Counted from the first letter of the stretch, positions 22,619-31,886 are shown. The stretch is DNA of 32,302 nt from Bacteroides sp. 519 (GCF_010500955.1 NZ_QVMJ01000034.1:1-32302), one strand, 5' to 3'. Translations and numbers: made by a program. Notes: generated by a model from the sequence alone, not told the origin.

Positions 22619-25600
22619 TTAGAATTTAATTGTTGCGCCAATATTAAATGTACGGTTCACCGGGTAGTTATAGAACAGAATACCTTCGTCGGCGTTATTG
22701 TTGGCTCCTCCCTGACGTCCGGGACGTTCGGGGTCTATATTGTCTAATCCGGTAATAGTTAGCAGATTATAAGCATTCACATAAAAACGAAGATCTTGAA
22801 TACCTACTTTGTGTACCCATATTTTGGGCAATGTATATCCCAGTTCAAGTGTTTTCAAACGTATGTAGGATGTATTCTGGATTCCTGTTGTTCCTTCGGT
22901 AAAACTATGCCCTGTAGCCGGATAAAGACCAGAGATCCATTGTGTATTGGGATTCCATGGGTCGTCGGTAACATTTACTGTATGCCAGCGGTCTTTATAA
23001 ATATCGAGTACGGCACCCCCATTAAACGGAGCCACTTCGGCAAATACTTCACCATAAGAGTTATAAACTCCGGCAGCCCCCTGCCAGTTCATAGACAGGT
23101 CAATACCTTTCCAATCAGCACCCAGAGTAATACCATAATTAAATACAGGCATGTTAAAAGTAGCCACAGGATGCTTGTCGGCATCATTTACAATACCATC
23201 GCCGTTCCAATCCTGATACCAATAATCACCTGGTAGTGTACCTTGTCCTAAGTTAGCACCGGTTGTTCCATGATAACGTATCTGGTCGTAGTTACTGAAA
23301 CGTCCTCCCTCTTTATAAGCAAACCAAATGTCTCGGTTACGGCCGGATACATCACGACGGTACCAGTTTTCCATTGAGTTTCCTGCCTGACCATCTAAAC
23401 GGTAATCCCAACGATTCTTGGTAGCAGATATTTGTCCATTTACCCAATAGTTTACACCAGCTATTGTATTACGATGACCCAAACTTATTTCCCAACCAAA
23501 TGTTTGGTCGCTGTTTATGTTTTCTTGTGGCATAGACGCACCTACAGTACCGGGGATAACCGCCGACGAAGTGGCCAAAAGCCCATCGCGCTTGCGTTTA
23601 AACACTTCGACTGTACCGGTTAATTTCTGATTCCAGAGATCGAAGTCTAACCCAAGGTTATATATTTTAGCTGTGTACCACGTAAGGTCAGGATTAGGAA
23701 TAGCTGTTGCAGCAACACCAGTCATGTATTTACCATTGTAGAAATAACCAATCTTATCCTTATTTATTGAATACGCTACTGCTGTTTGTGGATAGGTAGA
23801 AGCGTCTGCATCGTCTCCCATTTCTCCATAAGAAGCACGTAGTTTCAGGTTACTAAGGTAAGGTATCAATTCTTTCATAAATGGTTCTTCACTGATACGC
23901 CATCCGGCAGATACCGAGGGGAAGAAACCCCAACGAGCACCTTTTGGGAAACTGGATGAACCATCGTAACGAAATGCAAAATCAACCATGTAGCGTCCTT
24001 TGTAATCGTAGTTTACTCTACCCAGAAACGCCTGACGGGTTTTCTCACCAGAACCTTCCATTGAGGCGAATTGTTTATCATCTTCACCATAAATCAGTTC
24101 ATCGCCATCCAAAAGCATTACACGCTGTGCAAAGAAACTGTCCCAATTGCTATATTGTTCTTCGAACATGGCAAATGCGCTAATGTTATGATCGCCAAAT
24201 TTGTTGGCATAGTTTAGCGATAGTTGCATTATGGTTCCGTAGCTCGGACTGGTTGAACGTCGTAAAGAAGGATCTTCGTTGCGTACCAGAGCATCTAATT
24301 CTCCGCTGGTGTTACGACTATACAAGCTATACATACGTTTTAGAGCTGTATTATTACTTGTGTTGTAATCGTAGCTATAAAATGCGCGTGCATTAAGGCC
24401 TTTTACTCCGGGAATATCGTATATAAGTGCCATTGATCCGTTAAAGTTTACTCGTTTTTCACGACGATAACCAGTAAAGCGACTATCGGTAGCAGCTACG
24501 GGGTTTTCGCTTTCCAACATCTCACTATCGTAACTCGGAAGTGAGTGGTCACCATCTATCCATGCACTTGAAGTAGGTTTATAAGTCCATGCCTTTTTAT
24601 ATACCGACCAAATATCGGTAAAGGGCTGGTTCTTTTCATCCATATAACCACTCATTTGTACACTAGCCTTCAAACGATTAGTAATTTTTGCATCTACATT
24701 GCTACGGAAGTTCCAACGATCGTAATTAAGAGAGCCACTGCGGTAAGAACCTTCTTGCTGAAGATAACCAAGGTTGAAGAAGTAGTTAATCTTCTCCGAA
24801 CCACCATTCATGCTGATATTATATTGTTGTTGTGGTACATTGTCTTTAAAAAGCTCTTTGGTCCAGTTCGTACCTTGTTTAAGTCCAGTGCTGTATTCCA
24901 GCATCTGATCCCAGGTATATGGAGCAGTAGCACGAATGGGATAATTATCACCGAATCTGTTATGTAATTTTTCGTTTACCAGCAGCATGTGGTCTACAGC
25001 ACTAGCGGTTTCGGGTACATACAAAAAACTTTGCCAGCCATAATTGGCAGAGAATGTAATATCCATCTTACCCCCAACTGTTTCTCCTTTCTTTGTGGTT
25101 ACCAGAATTACACCATTAGCTGCACGAATACCATAAATAGAGGCGGAAGCATCTTTCAATACAGATACGTTTTCTATTTCGTTAGCATCCATACGCGAGA
25201 AATAGTCTTTATCACGTGGAATACCATCCACAACAATCAGAGGCTCGCCCATACCACGTATGTCTATCTTATTACTGTACTCACCCGGTTGTGAACTAGA
25301 TTGGGTAATACGTACACCCGGTATTTTACCTGAGAGCATATTTACCACGTTTTCGTTCTTGGTAACAGTCATTTCTTTGTTGTTAATGGCCGAAACCGCA
25401 CCAGTTAAGGTTGCTTTCTTTTGTGTTCCGTAACCTACCACTACAACTTCGTCCAATACTTTAGAGTCTTCTTTTAAAGTAATAGCTAAATTGGTAGAAG
25501 AAGCTGTTACCGTAGCATCTATATAACCAATAAAAGTAATAAGCAATTTATCACTGCTCGATGCTTCTATTGTAAACTGACCATCTAAACCTGTAATCGT

Positions 25601-25789
25601 TCCACGAGTTGTGTCGTTTACCCTTACACTGGCTCCGATAACCGGTTCGCCGGAAGTATCAGTCACTGTACCATGAACAGTTCTGTTTTGTGCATTCATC
25701 GGCAGAGCGATAAACATACACAAAAGAGCAATCATGACAGACTTCCATGTGTTTCTTCTTGTATTATTTATATTATATTGTTTCATCAT
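22619..25789 (-). CDS. SusC/RagA-family TonB-dependent outer-membrane transporter
   Basis: This 1,056-residue protein begins with a signal peptide ending MNAQ (about residue 34). It has the carboxypeptidase-D-like N-terminal domain (RTVHGTVTDTSGEPVIGASV, ~37-112), the linker VLDEVVVVGYGTQKKATLTG, a plug with PGVRITQ and GEPLIVVDGIP, and a C-terminal barrel ending IGATIKF with terminal Phe. It imports glycan oligomers across the outer membrane with SusD, using TonB energy. No extra STN signalling domain is present, so it is not expected to signal to an anti-sigma factor. It is the second gene of the operon, 146 bp after the DUF4988 gene. Confidence 0.97.
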   Translation of the reverse strand: MMKQYNINNTRRNTWKSVMIALLCMFIALPMNAQNRTVHGTVTDTSGEPVIGASVRVNDTTRGTITGLDGQFTIEASSSDKLLITFIGYIDATVTASSTNLAITLKEDSKVLDEVVVVGYGTQKKATLTGAVSAINNKEMTVTKNENVVNMLSGKIPGVRITQSSSQPGEYSNKIDIRGMGEPLIVVDGIPRDKDYFSRMDANEIENVSVLKDASASIYGIRAANGVILVTTKKGETVGGKMDITFSANYGWQSFLYVPETASAVDHMLLVNEKLHNRFGDNYPIRATAPYTWDQMLEYSTGLKQGTNWTKELFKDNVPQQQYNISMNGGSEKINYFFNLGYLQQEGSYRSGSLNYDRWNFRSNVDAKITNRLKASVQMSGYMDEKNQPFTDIWSVYKKAWTYKPTSSAWIDGDHSLPSYDSEMLESENPVAATDSRFTGYRREKRVNFNGSMALIYDIPGVKGLNARAFYSYDYNTSNNTALKRMYSLYSRNTSGELDALVRNEDPSLRRSTSPSYGTIMQLSLNYANKFGDHNISAFAMFEEQYSNWDSFFAQRVMLLDGDELIYGEDDKQFASMEGSGEKTRQAFLGRVNYDYKGRYMVDFAFRYDGSSSFPKGARWGFFPSVSAGWRISEEPFMKELIPYLSNLKLRASYGEMGDDADASTYPQTAVAYSINKDKIGYFYNGKYMTGVAATAIPNPDLTWYTAKIYNLGLDFDLWNQKLTGTVEVFKRKRDGLLATSSAVIPGTVGASMPQENINSDQTFGWEISLGHRNTIAGVNYWVNGQISATKNRWDYRLDGQAGNSMENWYRRDVSGRNRDIWFAYKEGGRFSNYDQIRYHGTTGANLGQGTLPGDYWYQDWNGDGIVNDADKHPVATFNMPVFNYGITLGADWKGIDLSMNWQGAAGVYNSYGEVFAEVAPFNGGAVLDIYKDRWHTVNVTDDPWNPNTQWISGLYPATGHSFTEGTTGIQNTSYIRLKTLELGYTLPKIWVHKVGIQDLRFYVNAYNLLTITGLDNIDPERPGRQGGANNNADEGILFYNYPVNRTFNIGATIKF

Positions 25790-25845
25790 TAGATTTTCTG
25801 TTCATTAAAAAAATCTTCATTAATCTGATAAGTTTCACACTCCTT

Positions 25846-25925
25846 CAGGAGTTAAAGAAGTTATCGCTTTGCTAGGAGTTAAAAGGAGTTATTGGCTGAA
25901 AAAGCTTTAACTCCTATAACTCCTC
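25846..25925. repeat. AGGAGTTA inverted repeats between the DUF4988 gene and susC
   Basis: AGGAGTTA occurs at about 25848, 25871 and 25881, and its inverse (TAACTCCT) twice at about 25907-25924. GGAGTTAAAAGGAGTTA can pair with TAACTCCTATAACTCC to make a stem with a loop of about 20 bases in the 146-bp spacer. No T-run follows on the minus strand, so it is more likely an mRNA-stability or attenuation element than a terminator. Confidence 0.55.
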
Positions 25926-25935
25926 TGTTAATAAC

Positions 25936-27648
25936 TTATTCTTTGGGTGCAGGCATTTTTGCACCTTCTGGAGCCAAACGACGGTTGAAGAAGTACAAAC
26001 CGAACTGATCTCCTCCACCAATTTTCTTCACACCATACGCATATTCGTAGCAAGCCCCAATTCCTAAGCGAAGACCATAACCGGTATACGAAGCAGGAAC
26101 TTTTATTTTGCCATCCTGAGTGATATCAAAACCCCAATCACGACCTTCATTCAACATAAATTGATTATTCATATCAACTCCTTGTGCTCCCCAGTGGTCA
26201 TAACCATACCCCTCAGCACCAGAATATTCTTTGCCGTTTTCATCTTTATATTTACCATCGGTAGCTAATGCTTCGGGTACATAAATCGCAAATCCGCGGC
26301 AGAAGAAGTATATACCTTTAGAACCGGCCGCATATTCGCTACCCACACTGCCTAATGTTAGTTTCTCGCCATCATTCCAAAGTACATCACCCTCATCTTC
26401 CAGAGTCACAAGAGCGCTTCCCCACTTCTCAAAGAAATCGGTAGCACCGTGAATGATTGGGAAGAACTCTTCATAGTTAGCAATTGATTTCTGAATGTCA
26501 ACTTCCTGAGCACCCAAATCTAATGAAAACTCACGTCCACCCCATTCAGCTTCCGGGCCAGCAGGAAGTGCATTTTCAAAATTCAAATCAGCCAGTTCGT
26601 CATTAATAATCACATAAATTTTAGCTTTTACTACACCACTAGCAGTAATATTCACCAAGAATCCTGCACGTTCTTCATTGCTGTTAAAGCTTGTTCCTGG
26701 CCGGTCACTGAATGCCCAGCTACCATCTTTCTTTAAACTTGTACTAAGAAGATCCCATTTTTCTTGAGCATCACCACCCGGCTGTTGACCTTTACGTGCT
26801 ACTGTAAATTCTGCATTTTCAGGAAGTGTAGTAAATAAATCTTTAAAGTTGGTTACTTTAAGAAGAGCAGCACCATTTATTGTTATTTCGCTGAAACCTT
26901 CTGCAAGTGCTTTGTAATTGTATTCCGACTTAACTTCAAAACCACCAATTTCTTCGGGTACCTCTACCGAGAAATCATCGGATACTTTCACTGTGAAGTA
27001 GTTAGAACTGATAGCAGTTCCGTTAATATTCATCAGAATAGAAACAGCATAGCTTTTTCCGGGTTCTACAGTTTCAATTGCTTTAACCGGTACAGCCAAC
27101 AAATCGCCATCAAGTGTTACATCACCGTTTATTTCAAACAAATCACTTCCGGCACGGGTTTTAAGTTCGTGAGCTTCGGCAATGTCGAATGTAGCATTCT
27201 TCAAAGCATCTTCGCTAACTACAGGTGTAGCCAACAATTTTATTGTAGCACCTGCGTTACCTATATAAACAATACCATCTGCATATTCCGGACTATAAAC
27301 CAACGAACTCACAGCACCACCTTTAGGTAGTTCATAACGGGTACCATCTACTGTGATAACCATTTTATCTCCTTCATCGGTTACAGTTATATTTGCTCCG
27401 CCTCCGGCAATTGTTATCTTTTGTCCGTCGCTCAACTCCAGTGTCCATACCCCATTTATTTGTGTAGCTTTTGTTATTGATGCACCAGTAGTAAGTGCTT
27501 TAGATAATTGCTCTTTGAGTTCAGCGATTTTACCTTCAACCACAGTTAGTCTTGATTTCAACTCATCATCATAACTACATGATGTATATGTTCCAGCTGA
27601 AAAAATCATTGCTCCACATAAGAGCGCATTCATAAATTGTTTTTTCAT
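25936..27648 (-). CDS. DUF4988-type surface lipoprotein, first gene of the SusCD operon
   Basis: The frame opens at 27699, but the ATG at 27648 gives a clean lipoprotein start (MKKQFMNALLCGAM, lipobox YTSC, then SYDDE, a surface-export-like acidic motif) and 570 residues. Residues ~25-55 form a short coiled coil (DELKSRLTVVEGKIAELKEQL), followed by beta repeats INGVWTLELSDGQKITI and ITVTDEGDKMVITVDG, as in the DUF4988 domain common in Bacteroidetes surface proteins. The remaining ~450 residues are unrecognised; the C-terminal part is Gly/Tyr/Trp-rich (GAEGYGYDHWGAQGVDM), suggesting a lectin-like or binding domain. The first-gene position suggests a surface glycan-binding protein. No catalytic motif is seen. 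Confidence 0.82.
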   Translation of the reverse strand: MKKQFMNALLCGAMIFSAGTYTSCSYDDELKSRLTVVEGKIAELKEQLSKALTTGASITKATQINGVWTLELSDGQKITIAGGGANITVTDEGDKMVITVDGTRYELPKGGAVSSLVYSPEYADGIVYIGNAGATIKLLATPVVSEDALKNATFDIAEAHELKTRAGSDLFEINGDVTLDGDLLAVPVKAIETVEPGKSYAVSILMNINGTAISSNYFTVKVSDDFSVEVPEEIGGFEVKSEYNYKALAEGFSEITINGAALLKVTNFKDLFTTLPENAEFTVARKGQQPGGDAQEKWDLLSTSLKKDGSWAFSDRPGTSFNSNEERAGFLVNITASGVVKAKIYVIINDELADLNFENALPAGPEAEWGGREFSLDLGAQEVDIQKSIANYEEFFPIIHGATDFFEKWGSALVTLEDEGDVLWNDGEKLTLGSVGSEYAAGSKGIYFFCRGFAIYVPEALATDGKYKDENGKEYSGAEGYGYDHWGAQGVDMNNQFMLNEGRDWGFDITQDGKIKVPASYTGYGLRLGIGACYEYAYGVKKIGGGDQFGLYFFNRRLAPEGAKMPAPKE

Positions 27649-27672
27649 AATAATAAATAAATTAGTGAATTG

Positions 27673-27753
27673 TTTTAGCGCAAAGAAAGCACTATTCACT
27701 TAATAAAACACTTTCACCGGAGTTAATATCGAATTAAAATCCAATTAAAATGG
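27673..27753 (-). promoter_or_regulatory. Promoter and three 11-bp repeat operator of the SusCD operon
   Basis: On the minus strand, downstream to upstream: TTTCTTTG (27688-27681), a near-consensus -7 box; 11 bases on, TTTTATTAA (27708-27700); 12 bases further, three tandem 11-bp repeats. On the plus strand these are AGTTAATATCG (27721-27731), AATTAAAATCC (27732-27742) and AATTAAAATGG (27743-27753). The same blocks in the same order lie before the second GH99-like gene (31921-31990). Direct repeats at 11-bp pitch are the known binding pattern of SARP-type regulators, and a SARP-like regulator is encoded next door. The weak -7 and lack of a TTTG -33 box fit an activator-dependent promoter. Confidence 0.7.
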
Positions 27754-27815
27754 TAAAGATTTGAGCATTTTTTAAAAACATTTTCGATTGCTGGATTACA
27801 TAAAAGTAAATCTAT

Positions 27816-27823
27816 TATCTTTG
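27816..27823 (+). promoter_or_regulatory. -7 box of the membrane-bound regulator gene
   Basis: TATCTTTG, an exact TAnnTTTG box, 37 bases before the ATG at 27861. The nearest TTG upstream (27788-27790) is 25 bases away, longer than usual, so the promoter may be weak. Confidence 0.5.
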
Positions 27824-27860
27824 TAATATGAGTACCAATTTATAACTCTTCTATAGCCAT

Positions 27861-30413
27861 ATGAAAATACGATTACTGCTCCTCATATTATTACTACCTG
27901 TTATTATAAATGCTACTAAACCGGACTATGGCTTATATATAAAATCATATCCGCTTAAAACATCCGAGCTGTCTAATCTGGTTCTGGAAAACGGTAATCC
28001 GATTTTATTGAATGGAGATATAGTACTGAGTTTTGATATTTATATAAGAAACGACAATGTATTTGGAAACATATTACGGCTACTTACCGAAAAGAACGAA
28101 AACATTGATTTGTTAATTACTGTGGGGGTCGACGATAAACGGTTTCCTGTTTTTGTTGTGAACGAATCAGTATATCCCATTAAACAGGAGGTGGTACGCG
28201 AACAATGGATTCCGGTAAGTATTACTTTATCTCCTAAAAACAATGTGATTAAACTGGTGTATGGCAAGGAAGAAATAACCATTCAATACCCTATATCAAA
28301 ATCGAAAAATTTTAAAACAGCTTTTGGGCTTTGCTTGTTTGATGGAAAAATGCTCGAAAATGTTGCATCATTCAATCTTAAAGATATCCGAATATCTAAA
28401 AACAATACCCCACTCAGATACTGGAAACTGGAAAAACATTATCACGAAGTATGTTACGACAGCATAGCCAATGTTCCGGCAATTGCTTTGAATCCATATT
28501 GGCTGATTGACGACCATGTTACTTGGAACAAAGTATTCCACACAACAATATCCGGTTCGCCTTCGGTTGCCTTCAACCCTAAAGAAGATGAATTTTATAT
28601 TGTCAACAATTCAAAAGAAATCATTGCTTTTAATACCCAAACCAATAAGGAAAAAGTAATTCAGGTTAAAGATGGGCTATATGCAGCTAACTCGCCTAAC
28701 CAACTTATATACATTCCGGAAAGAAACACACTCCTTTCTTATAATATGGACGAAGATATTTATTCTTTCTTTTCGTTCGAAAACCAAACATGGAGTAATC
28801 ATACCCCAAACACCAAAGAACATAGTTATTGGAATAATAGTGTATTTTTTAATCAGGAAGATATGTCTATCATCTCTTTTGGAGGATATGGATTCTACAA
28901 GTACAACAATGATCTGGTTAAAATATATCCATTTGGAAATAAAGCCGGAAACAAAGTTCAACTAACAGATATTTCACCACGCTACAGTTCGGGAACTACT
29001 CTTATTGACAACACCTTATATATATTTGGTGGACGAGGTAACAAATCGGGAAGGCAAGAACTGTTTCCTAAGAACTTCTACGATTTTTATGCTGTTAATT
29101 TACAAACCAACCAAATAAACAAGCTTTGGGATATTGAAAGTGTTGAAGGAGGCGATTTTATTCCTTCGGAAAACCTTATTTACGATCCCGAAAAGAATTG
29201 CTTTTACATGTTTACTATTCAGGCGGGTGGTACATTAATGAAGATAACAACCAACACTCCGGGCTTTGAACTAATGTCGCTACCCATTGAAATGGATATT
29301 GAGGCACAGTTTCTTTACTCCAATCTATATTACTCGCCTTCACAAAAAAAGCTATTTGTTTTTGTAAACCTAACAGATGTAAACAACAATGCAAAAATCA
29401 GCATTTATTCTATCAATTATCCGCCTGTTGCTATCAACGAACTGTTGCAAACTGTGCCCGTAGCCAGTAAAAGCAATTCATTGTTACCTTTTATAATTGC
29501 TATTGTTGTTTTCATTGTTGCTTTTGCTGGTATTTATTGGAGTAAAAAACACAAAAAGAGAAAAAAAGAACCTGTTACTGTTTACGAAGAAGAGGTTACC
29601 ACCGAAGTTATAGAGGTAAAAACCAAGAAAGAAAAAGAAGAAACAATTTTGGTGCCAAGCTACGACTTTACCAAATCGTGTATTTGTTTTTTAGGTGGTT
29701 TTCATGTTAGAGATAAAAATGGTGAGGATATCACTTCCATATTCACCCCTACCCTGAAAGCGTTATTAATTCTGTTGGTTTTATATACCGAAGAAAACAA
29801 AAGGGGGATTCTGGGAAAGAAAATGCTACAACTGTTGTGGAGTGATAAGAACGAAAGTTCGGCCCGTAATAACCGTAATGTGTACTTAAGCAAATTAAGA
29901 ACACTGCTCGAAAAGGTGGGTAACATTGATATTATTACCGAAGGTGGTTTCTGGAGTATTCAAACCGACGAGAGTGTTTTATGTGATTACACTGAAGCAA
30001 TGCTTTATCTGAAAAAGATTAAAGAAGATAAGATGGTTGATGAGGATGAGTATAATAAGCTACTGGAACTATTGCTGCGAGGAACTTTATTGCCCAATAC
30101 AGAGATTGACTGGATTGACAGATTCAAGAGCGATTTCTCAAATCTTACCATCGATACGCTGAGTGATTTGCTGATAAGTCAAGAAAATCTAAGTGCAAAT
30201 CTTAAATTCAGAATAGCAGAAACGCTATTTCAACACGACTTTATCAATGAGGATGCACTGCACATTAAGTGTAAGATATTGAGTGAGTCGGGTAAGATGG
30301 GGCTAGCTAAGACTTTCTATGATAATTATTGCCGAGAATATTATAACCTACTGGGAACTAAATATAAATACTCGCTGGCAGAGGTTATTAATGGAAATAA
30401 TTCGGAACGATAA
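27861..30413 (+). CDS. Membrane-spanning one-component regulator: periplasmic Kelch-like sensor, cytoplasmic SARP-type DNA-binding domain
   Basis: This 850-residue protein has a signal peptide at 1-18 and a beta-rich region (~24-180) resembling a LamG/concanavalin-like fold. Residues ~220-520 look like a Kelch-type propeller (ISFGGYGFYKYN near 338-349, LYIFGGRGNKSG near 386-397). One TM helix (542-560) is followed by a basic stop-transfer KKHKKRKK and a charged linker. Residues ~605-705 form a winged helix of the SARP/OmpR type (LGGFHVRDKNGEDI, KALLILLVLYTEENKRGI, MLQLLWSD, NNRNVYLSKLRTLLEKVG). Residues ~706-840 are helical, like a SARP activation domain. It has no kinase or receiver part, so it probably senses glycan in the periplasm and binds DNA directly, as ToxR/CadC do. 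It diverges from the SusCD operon (212 bp between start codons) and is probably its regulator. Confidence 0.82.
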   Translation: MKIRLLLLILLLPVIINATKPDYGLYIKSYPLKTSELSNLVLENGNPILLNGDIVLSFDIYIRNDNVFGNILRLLTEKNENIDLLITVGVDDKRFPVFVVNESVYPIKQEVVREQWIPVSITLSPKNNVIKLVYGKEEITIQYPISKSKNFKTAFGLCLFDGKMLENVASFNLKDIRISKNNTPLRYWKLEKHYHEVCYDSIANVPAIALNPYWLIDDHVTWNKVFHTTISGSPSVAFNPKEDEFYIVNNSKEIIAFNTQTNKEKVIQVKDGLYAANSPNQLIYIPERNTLLSYNMDEDIYSFFSFENQTWSNHTPNTKEHSYWNNSVFFNQEDMSIISFGGYGFYKYNNDLVKIYPFGNKAGNKVQLTDISPRYSSGTTLIDNTLYIFGGRGNKSGRQELFPKNFYDFYAVNLQTNQINKLWDIESVEGGDFIPSENLIYDPEKNCFYMFTIQAGGTLMKITTNTPGFELMSLPIEMDIEAQFLYSNLYYSPSQKKLFVFVNLTDVNNNAKISIYSINYPPVAINELLQTVPVASKSNSLLPFIIAIVVFIVAFAGIYWSKKHKKRKKEPVTVYEEEVTTEVIEVKTKKEKEETILVPSYDFTKSCICFLGGFHVRDKNGEDITSIFTPTLKALLILLVLYTEENKRGILGKKMLQLLWSDKNESSARNNRNVYLSKLRTLLEKVGNIDIITEGGFWSIQTDESVLCDYTEAMLYLKKIKEDKMVDEDEYNKLLELLLRGTLLPNTEIDWIDRFKSDFSNLTIDTLSDLLISQENLSANLKFRIAETLFQHDFINEDALHIKCKILSESGKMGLAKTFYDNYCREYYNLLGTKYKYSLAEVINGNNSER

Positions 30414-30647
30414 TCCTATCCAATACGTGTTAATTAAGTTGGACTACACAATAGCACCATTGACAATCAACGCATTACAGTACCACGCATTTTAAAACAC
30501 TGAGACAAAAGTACCACGGTTTTTTTAGGCATGAGAAAAAAGTACCACGCCTGTGGTACAAAAGTATCACAAGCGTGGCACTTTTGTATCACAAGCGTGG
30601 TACTTTTGTATCACAGGCGTGGCACTTTTACACTTTTACACACAGGC
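30414..30647. repeat. Convergent spacer with 22-bp tandem repeats
   Basis: This gene-free spacer lies between the convergent regulator and second GH99-like genes. Three exact-register 22-bp units (CACAAGCGTGGCACTTTTGTAT type) lie at 30568-30589, 30590-30611 and 30612-30633. Inverse-related copies (AAAAGTACCACG, CCACGCCTGTGGTAC) stand just upstream at 30508-30560. The opposed copies can pair into stems ending in T or A runs, so the block may act as a two-way transcription end. Confidence 0.65.
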
Positions 30648-31886
30648 TCATTTCCTCTCCGGCTGTTTCTTTGATAACGGTATTTCTTTGCGAAGCATTT
30701 TACCCGATTGCCCTACCAGCCACAGATAATGATCGGATTGTAGTTCTTCATCAATAGGCACAAATACACTCTTGCCAACAGGAACCTTTTTGGCACATTT
30801 AAAGATGGCGGTACCCTCATCTATTTCATCGAACATAGCCACATACAACATTTCTGCACCGGCAGCTAAAGCACCATGCAACTGTTTCCAAAGGAAGTTA
30901 CCTTTATTACGGTCTATCTGCGTAGAATTTATTCCTTTCATGTTTTTCCAAGTGAACCCAGGGAAGGCAAGTGGTGCGTAATCTACTTTATTTGCTTTAG
31001 CCCACTTTATATCTTCGCAGATAGACTTATGATGCCTGTTGTAACCACTTTCGTTATACCGTCCTACAAACCAAGGCATTATAATATCACATTTGCGAAT
31101 AAGATCATGCAATTCAGGGTAAGGTTCTGTATCTCCTTTCAGGGTTCGCCAGTTGGTGGGCACGCCAAGCATTACGCTATAACCGCGATTAATTAATCCG
31201 TCAATAATTATTTTTGCTTCTTTTAATCCGTAACGACGGTTATCGTTGAAACCTACTCCCCATACTACAACAAGGGGTTTACCATTATGATATAAATAGG
31301 ACGGATTTTTATTGCGATCTTTTAAGGTATGGTCATTACTTACCTCATTTATATCGTTCAGTAATACCTGTTCATCGCCAGAACGCATACCACTTAAATC
31401 GTACATTACACAAATGGCCCGTTCGTATTGATTGGCCGCTCTCATGGCCGAAGTTAATACTTTATTGAAGTGTTTCTTTCCACTGATACTTTTTATTTCG
31501 CCCACAAAACGTTGCATAAAAACGCCATCCAGTCCATACTCTTTCATCCACCGGAAATGGGTGTTTACTGTAGATTCATCGTGAGAACTAAATGTATAGG
31601 CAGGGGTACCATCGGCAAACTTAAACTCAGTTTGGTAGGTTTTCTCATATTCGGACACATCGGGCCACATATCTATAGAACAGGAACCATCGCGAAAGCC
31701 ATTGTGCCCATTGTAATGATACCATCCACGGTTGGCTCCGTCATCAGGGGTATTGAACCACCCCTGATAACCTGCCATAACCAAACCTTTGTATGAATCA
31801 TACTGTTTACGGCCTGATTGAGCCATAACACCTATTGAAAAAAATAAAAACGTTGTGAGTAAAACACTCCTTATCATTCTAACCAT
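30648..31886 (-). CDS. GH71/GH99-like glycosidase, periplasmic paralogue
   Basis: This 412-residue protein begins MVRMIRSVLL; the second Met is an alternative start. It has a type I signal peptide ending VMAQ rather than a lipobox, so it should be periplasmic. From SYKGLVMAGYQGWFNTPDDG onward it parallels the 18285-19757 protein almost throughout, including FSSHDESTV..HFRWMKEYGLDGVFMQRFVG, ICVMYDLSG, WGVGFNDNR, IIMPWFVGRYN and MFDEIDEGTAIFK with E354 and E357 as the likely catalytic pair (inferred from GH99 spacing). It lacks the paralogue's ~45-residue insert. It lies outside the main operon, convergent with the regulator gene, but shares the operon's promoter block. A surface/periplasm split of labour is likely. 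Confidence 0.82.
   Translation of the reverse strand: MVRMIRSVLLTTFLFFSIGVMAQSGRKQYDSYKGLVMAGYQGWFNTPDDGANRGWYHYNGHNGFRDGSCSIDMWPDVSEYEKTYQTEFKFADGTPAYTFSSHDESTVNTHFRWMKEYGLDGVFMQRFVGEIKSISGKKHFNKVLTSAMRAANQYERAICVMYDLSGMRSGDEQVLLNDINEVSNDHTLKDRNKNPSYLYHNGKPLVVVWGVGFNDNRRYGLKEAKIIIDGLINRGYSVMLGVPTNWRTLKGDTEPYPELHDLIRKCDIIMPWFVGRYNESGYNRHHKSICEDIKWAKANKVDYAPLAFPGFTWKNMKGINSTQIDRNKGNFLWKQLHGALAAGAEMLYVAMFDEIDEGTAIFKCAKKVPVGKSVFVPIDEELQSDHYLWLVGQSGKMLRKEIPLSKKQPERK

Noticed and set aside
22619..25789. Possible anti-sigma signalling (STN domain) in the SusC-like transporter
   Set aside because: The N terminus has only the carboxypeptidase-D-like domain and plug; no STN domain, and no ECF sigma or anti-sigma gene is nearby.
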